Part shown: one piece after another, positions 58,818 through 64,000 of the stretch | How positions within the stretch are numbered: position 1 is the stretch's first letter | Layout: every line of letters begins with the position of its first letter | Origin: Muricea muricata | Lineage: Eukaryota > Cnidaria > Anthozoa > Malacalcyonacea > Plexauridae | Length of the DNA stretch: 64,000 nucleotides | Direction: 5' to 3' | NCBI GenBank assembly: GCA_963855995.1 | Contig: OY979717.1 | Coordinates: 27,051,746-27,115,745 of the forward strand | Translations under genes and position numbers: made by a program | The notes under the pieces: generated by a model | Told to the model about the DNA's origin: nothing | Database searches by the model: none | Seen by the model: the letters and a program-made list of their open reading frames with translations, nothing else

Positions 58818-61800
58818 TTAAGTGTTCTGCATTATTCGTCTTCTCAATTCACAAGTTACGGCTGCTTCAGGTCTTACTCTGCCAGGCTGGAATTCTACCG
58901 CATTCGGATTGAGTCCCGGCTTCGCTGACGACGATTGCTTACTTTCTTTATTCTCAAACTCCTTTGTTGAAATCTCCATCGGTATAACTAAGTGCAACGG
59001 CCTCCTTAAGATCATTGTTCCTCGTTTCTCGTTCGAACCTAAAATTTGAATCGATGCAGCTCTGATCTTTCCATTTTTACTTTCAATTAACTTCGTACCT
59101 TTCGCAATCTTCCAAAGGCACCTCGCCGTTCCATCGATCTTCAAAACCACCAAATCCCCTACCTTTACACATGGTTCTTTATCAGTAATCTTTCTGGCGT
59201 TCTCCCGTAAACTTGTCAGATACTCGTGTTTCCAACGTGTCGTTAATTGTCGTGGCAGATGCCGATGGTGTCTGGCGTGCTTCGTTAAACTTTCGTGAGT
59301 ACTAATCACTTCGTAGCTCTCGTGATTCGGATTTGCGCTAATCCGTCTGCCGTACAATAAATGTGATGGTGATAGTGCATACGAAATACCTTCGATATCG
59401 TCGTAAACATAAGTCAGCGGACGAGAATTCACAACAGCTCCGACTTCCGTCAACAATGTTCTTAATTGTTGAAACGTAAGAAGTGCACGACCAACGGATT
59501 TCTTTATGCAATCCTTTGTTATTTTCACCAGCCGTTTCCAAAATCCACCCCACTATGGGGCTTTCTTCACTATAAACATCCAATTTACTCCTATATTTGC
59601 TAGATGTTCTTGAACCAAGGTCGATCGCCCAATTTTCGTAATTTCTTTCCCTGACCGTTTAAAATTCTTCGCCTTGTCCGACATTATTACACGAGGTAAA
59701 CCTCGGCGACCAACGAAACGACGGAAAGCCAAGAGAAACTGTTCTGCAGAACAATCTTCTAGCAGCTCTAAATGAACTCCTCTTGTCGAAGCACATGTAA
59801 ATAGCCAAAGATACGCTTTCTCGGTGGAACACTGCTCCGAGACATTTCTTTTGATGACAAACATTGGCCCAGCGTAATCTACTCCAGTATTTGTCCATGG
59901 CGGACCGTCGTCAACACGTACTTCGGGCAGACTTGGTGGCGTAAACAACGGAAATGGTTTGCCAGCATGCTTCGTACATACAACGCAATGTCAAATAAAA
60001 CCTTTCACAACCTCTCTTCCTCTTGGGATCCAATAATTGTCCCGCATTGCAGTTAACGTCGACGCTACTCCTCCGTGCATCATTTTCGAATGAACTTCCT
60101 TTATCACCAAATTTGTTAAGTGATGATGAGCAGGTAGTAATACAAGATTGACTGTGTCAGACGAAAGATTTGTGTGTCCAATTCTTCCCTTGCACCTTAA
60201 CACGCCACATTCGTCTGCATATAAACCGAATTGTCTCACCTAATTTGATGCACGACTGGTGGTAATACTCTGAAATTCCTTGAATTCCATAAATCCCTTG
60301 CATTATTCATTTCTTCCGCCGCTAAGACTCGACTCTTCCGTAAAGTGTCATGTTTACGAGAAATTCGACACCTCACATTCCGTATAAAACGATAAATGTA
60401 CATTTTACAATGCAAAACGATAAAAGATAAATGTGCTAAATCATTACAGTTCATGACTTTATCTAAACTTCTACACGAAGAGGCCATTTCTTCTTAGGGT
60501 AACAAGAATATGTGAGTAGTATATTGGAAGGGTTCTTGATTTCTTCTTGTACGACGCTCTCTTCTTTCAACAACAATTCCTCTGCATCTTTTTGACACGG
60601 TATTTCTCGGGACTTTAGGAAATCAGGTCCTGTCCACTACACTTGGCTGTCATGTAATTAATCGACTTGAACTCTCGGGGTTGGCAAATCTGCTGGGTTG
60701 CAAACTCCCGGACAATGATACCACTTGCACCCTTGACTTAGCTTACGAATCTCTTCTACACGTCGCATAACATATTGCTTCCAAGGACGTTCATTTCAAA
60801 TCCAGCATGCTACAGTAATCGAGTCTGTCCAGTAAAATACGTTGTCGACTGAAACACTGTCCGAAAACGCCTTTATAACTGAATCCATTAAATGAGCCAA
60901 AAGAACTGCTCCCAAGAGCTTCAAGCGTGGAATGGTTTGTGTTTTGACAGGCGCAACACGAGATTTCGCACAAAGAAGCGTTGTATGGATGACATCTTCT
61001 TCAACTACACGAACGTATACGGCTGCGGCGTATGCTTTGGTACTCGCATCGGAAAATCCATGTAATTCGACAACATGTCTGTTGTCACTGGCTGGAAATA
61101 AAATTCTTGTTACCGCTATATCGTCAAGTGCAGGTAACTGTAGAATCAATTTCTCCTACTTGTTCTTAAATTGGTCAGACAACTCAACATCCCAGTCAGT
61201 TGCTTCCAAGCACAGCTCTTGAAAAAGAATCTTCAGATTGATACTAAATGGTGTAATTAATCAAAGAGGGTCAAAAACTCTGGCTGAAATATTCAACACC
61301 AAACGCTTTGTTAAAGGTAATCGTCCAGCAAGAATCACCAAATCCTGTATACTGTACTTGAACGTATCATGAACGTACTTCCACGTAAGGGCCAGAACCT
61401 TCACTTCGCATTTTTCATTGCTGCTTAATGGATTAAAACAGACTTTCGCATAATTATGATGTATCATCCTCTCTCCTCTTCTGCATGATTTGCTTGAACA
61501 CATTTTCGCAATTTGCGATATACTTTCATACACGAGAAGAGTTACTGCTCCACTTACGAAGATTGAAACCACCCTTATCTATCACTTCTTTTGCTGACTT
61601 GTACAAGCGTATTGTATTGTCGTCACACTCGGTTCCAGTTGCCAAATCATCAACAAACAAGTCATTCTCTAATACTTTAGTAGTTTCCAGCTCACTTGTC
61701 GAATACTTTGATAGATGATGCATTATCGTGGCTCCTAAAATAACAGGACTGGGCTTCAGGCCAAACACGAAACGACAAAAACGATACACCACCACCTCCG

Positions 61801-63022
61801 ATAAACCATCTTCCACGCTCTTTAACCTCAAAAACCGCAGACTGTCGCGGTCTTCTTTTTTAATCTAAATCATGTGAAATGCCTTCTCAATATCAGCAAA
61901 TCATGTGAAATGCCTTCTCAATATGCGATCTAAATCGTACCAAAGTATCAAATAATGCCCCATGGGACTAAATTCGGTCCACGTTCAAGACATTCATTAA
62001 TAGACAAATCTTCGGAACCTAACTTTGCTGACCCGTTGAATACTATTCGAACTTTCGTAGTTGTTTTATCCTAGCGTACAACGGCATGGTGAGGCAAGTA
62101 ATGAATATTTGGGTTATTGATGCGATTTTCATTCTCAGTCGAAACAGGTTATACGATTCCTGGTTGTAGTTGCTCCTCAATAATATCATCGTACTTCTTC
62201 ATTAGTTCCTTGTTTTTCTGTAATCTCTGTTATAGGTAGGTTAACCTCGTTTTCGACAGTTCATTATGGGTTGGCAATGGTTGACCATCAGTTTTCCATG
62301 GCAAATTAACAAAATACCTTACATTCTCACGTCCAATGTTGACCTGAAACAGTTCCTCTTCGTCCATGATAGATTTCTCTTCCGGTTCCTTGAAGACATC
62401 AATCGATTCTGTTTCCCAAAATCGCTGTAGATTTAACTTAAGATCATCTGTTGGCTGAGAAACTCTAACCTCTCGCGTAAAATTTAGATGTGACACCAAA
62501 ACCTCATCAGTATCAACATTTAGACCTTCGGTAGTTCCGGAAAGAATCCAACCAAACTTACTTTTGATAGCTACGAGACCAGTATTGCCTCGAATGACTT
62601 TCCAGAAACAAACTCCCAATACAAATCAGTTCCAATAAGTATGTCGATTGGTTTGTTGTCGCAACTGGCATCACTTGCTAGGTCAATTGATTCAAAAGCT
62701 GGGTAGTCTGTAAGATCAACTTTTGAAGGCAAGGCATTACAAATTTGTGGAAATGTCAATGCAGAAATGTTCAGAGAATCACCATTCCTTTTGAACAGCT
62801 CGAGTTCAACCAATTCACATCTTTGTTTGCGGTATACTTTATGGCCGATCGTACTTAAGTTTAAGGTTTCAACACGCTTTGGACTTAAACCAAGTCGATC
62901 CCTTAAATCTTTTGTAATATAACTGCGCTGACTGCCCCCATCAAATAAGATTCGAACTGGTAGAGCCATCGAGTTAGATTTTCCACGAGCCATTGCTGTA
63001 GCAGTTTGGAGAACAACACTTG
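58818..63022 (-). pseudogene. BEL/Pao LTR retrotransposon pol (protease, RT, RNase H, integrase), decayed
   Basis: Minus strand. Protease (about 62995-62590) with catalytic LFDGGSQRSYI. RT (about 62300-61520) with a VFGLKPSPVILGA block and catalytic FVDD near 61680. RNase H (about 61150-60790) with ELHGFSDAS, PRLKLLGAVLLA and YWTDS. Integrase (about 60490-59400) with the zinc motif HHHLTNLVIKEVHSKMMHGG and WIPRG, then D in TNTGVDYAGP, D in MSDKAKNF and E in EVGAVVNSRPLT. The C-terminal domain (DUF5641 type) ends at 58818. Breaks: a frame change near 62600, a shift near 60237, a tga at 59993-59991 and a tag at 59555-59553 replacing a W in AP-WGGFW. Inactive but quite recent. Confidence 0.88.
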
Positions 63023-63722
63023 CATGGCCAGAAATTTAAGACATTGGCACTGGACATGACGTAATTGTTTGAACAAATATGGCTGCCACAATTAGCATTA
63101 AAACATGGGAGTTAATGAAAAATTTGCAAAATACAACCGCAATACCGTACTAAAAGCATTTGCCGAGTTCGAATAATCTTTGCAAGGGCTTCGTTATTGC
63201 ATTGCCGTACTTTTTTTCATTAATTCGTACGTGGAACTGGTTACATTTTAAACAACTATTTTCCGTTCATTCCTTCTTAATAGTTCTCTTCATTATCTGC
63301 CATTTTCGCGCAATAGCTATACTTTAGTGTCACCAGTTGGATCCCATCTGTTCTTGGGGCAGTTCGCCCGGTTCGTTTGGCAATTAATATATGTTCGACC
63401 ACTTCCACAAAAATTTTCAAAGCTGTTTGTTTAGTCCAACAGGTTACATTTTCGTGATTAATAACACGAAATTCTTAACTCGTTGCTGTAACAATTACAG
63501 CACAAATGTTTATGTTCAACCAAATTTCCACCGAATGAAATCCAATTTTTATAAAGATGTATTCCAGTAGGTTCTCCATGTTTGGTATCAAAATAAAGCT
63601 TAGAAACCAGGCTGTAAAACCGTGCAAAGCACAGCATTAGCAAAGCGTTAGCATTTTTGCGAACTAACGCTGCCCTCACAATAGCTAGCGCACGAGCGCA
63701 ATGTCTTAAATTTCTGGCCATG
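63023..63722. mobile_element. 700-bp insertion with catggccagaaatttaag ends inside the BEL element
   Basis: Ends catggccagaaatttaagac (63023) and gtcttaaatttctggccatg (to 63722) are perfect inverted repeats of 24 bp. It separates the Gag zinc knuckle from the protease. The interior has no recognised protein. Confidence 0.7.
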
Positions 63723-64000
63723 GATCTATCTGCAAATTGGTTGCAAAAATAGTTCTTGCCACTAAGGTTTGTATTATTAGAACCTTCCGGATTAGCCTGT
63801 TGATTTTCAAGAGGGTTTTAATTCTTGGGAAGACTGTGGTCTTGAGGTGTTTTGTTTACATTGCAAATGGACTGATGGTGACGTTTCTTGCATTTCCGAC
63901 ATTGAACCGAACGATTACATACTGAGCCTCCGTGTCCTCTTTTCAAACACAGAAAACAACGACGATTTCGAATTATAATCTCTCTACGTTTTCCAAAGTC
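63723..64000 (-). pseudogene. BEL/Pao Gag C-terminal zinc-knuckle region (partial, runs off the window)
   Basis: Minus strand from the edge: RRCFLCLKRGHGGSVCNRSV and QCRKCKKRHHQSIC, two CCHC knuckles as in BEL/Pao Gag. A taa at 63820-63818 follows, and a shifted frame continues (ENQQANPEGSNNTNLSG) up to the insertion. The rest of Gag lies outside the window. Confidence 0.75.

Overview
The window is eukaryotic, AT-rich, intron-rich and crowded with transposons. The only clear host genes are two tandem copies of a DEG/ENaC/ASIC-type sodium channel. The surrounding elements are Penelope-like elements (PLEs) with GIY-YIG endonuclease, a BEL/Pao retrotransposon, a LINE, hAT remnants, foldback elements and long AT tracts. 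Together these suggest a non-bilaterian animal, most probably a cnidarian. That assignment is inference; no rRNA, tRNA or mitochondrial marker is present.

Layout. 0.8-2.7 kb: a decayed LINE (minus strand). 2.7-9.1 kb: a composite repeat region bounded by inverted arms, holding direct repeats and two related cassettes with a 50-bp and a 29-bp minisatellite. 10.7-24.6 kb: segmental-duplication unit 1 with channel gene 1 (seven coding exons, 470 aa by my exon joining). 24.6-34.8 kb: intergenic, with two hAT-like fragments, a tandem pair of MITE-like units and a broken Kunitz exon. 34.8-58.1 kb: duplication unit 2 with channel gene 2 (the same seven exons and phases). 58.1-64 kb: a BEL/Pao element (minus strand) running off the right edge.

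The two channel genes share exon lengths and intron phases, including a 60-bp microexon and a non-canonical GC-AG last intron. Gene 2 differs in two ways. Its introns are swollen by insertions absent from gene 1: intron 2 is 168 bp in gene 1 and about 5.9 kb in gene 2, intron 3 is 266 bp and about 6.8 kb. Its last exon has also lost about 31 bp across the selectivity filter and second transmembrane helix, so it is probably a dead or altered channel.

The most striking part is intron 2 of gene 2. It is a nest of PLE fragments separated by five long (AT)n tracts. By eye I can fold at least six hammerhead-ribozyme-like motifs here, on both strands. Four lie just past or across the end of a PLE coding region. 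Most have the full CUGANGA/GAAA core, a three to four base-pair stem III and a GUA cleavage triplet. Two have a C3-to-U change. Three share an unusual U-U opposition closing stem II. PLE-borne hammerheads are known; this cluster and the U-U variant deserve testing.
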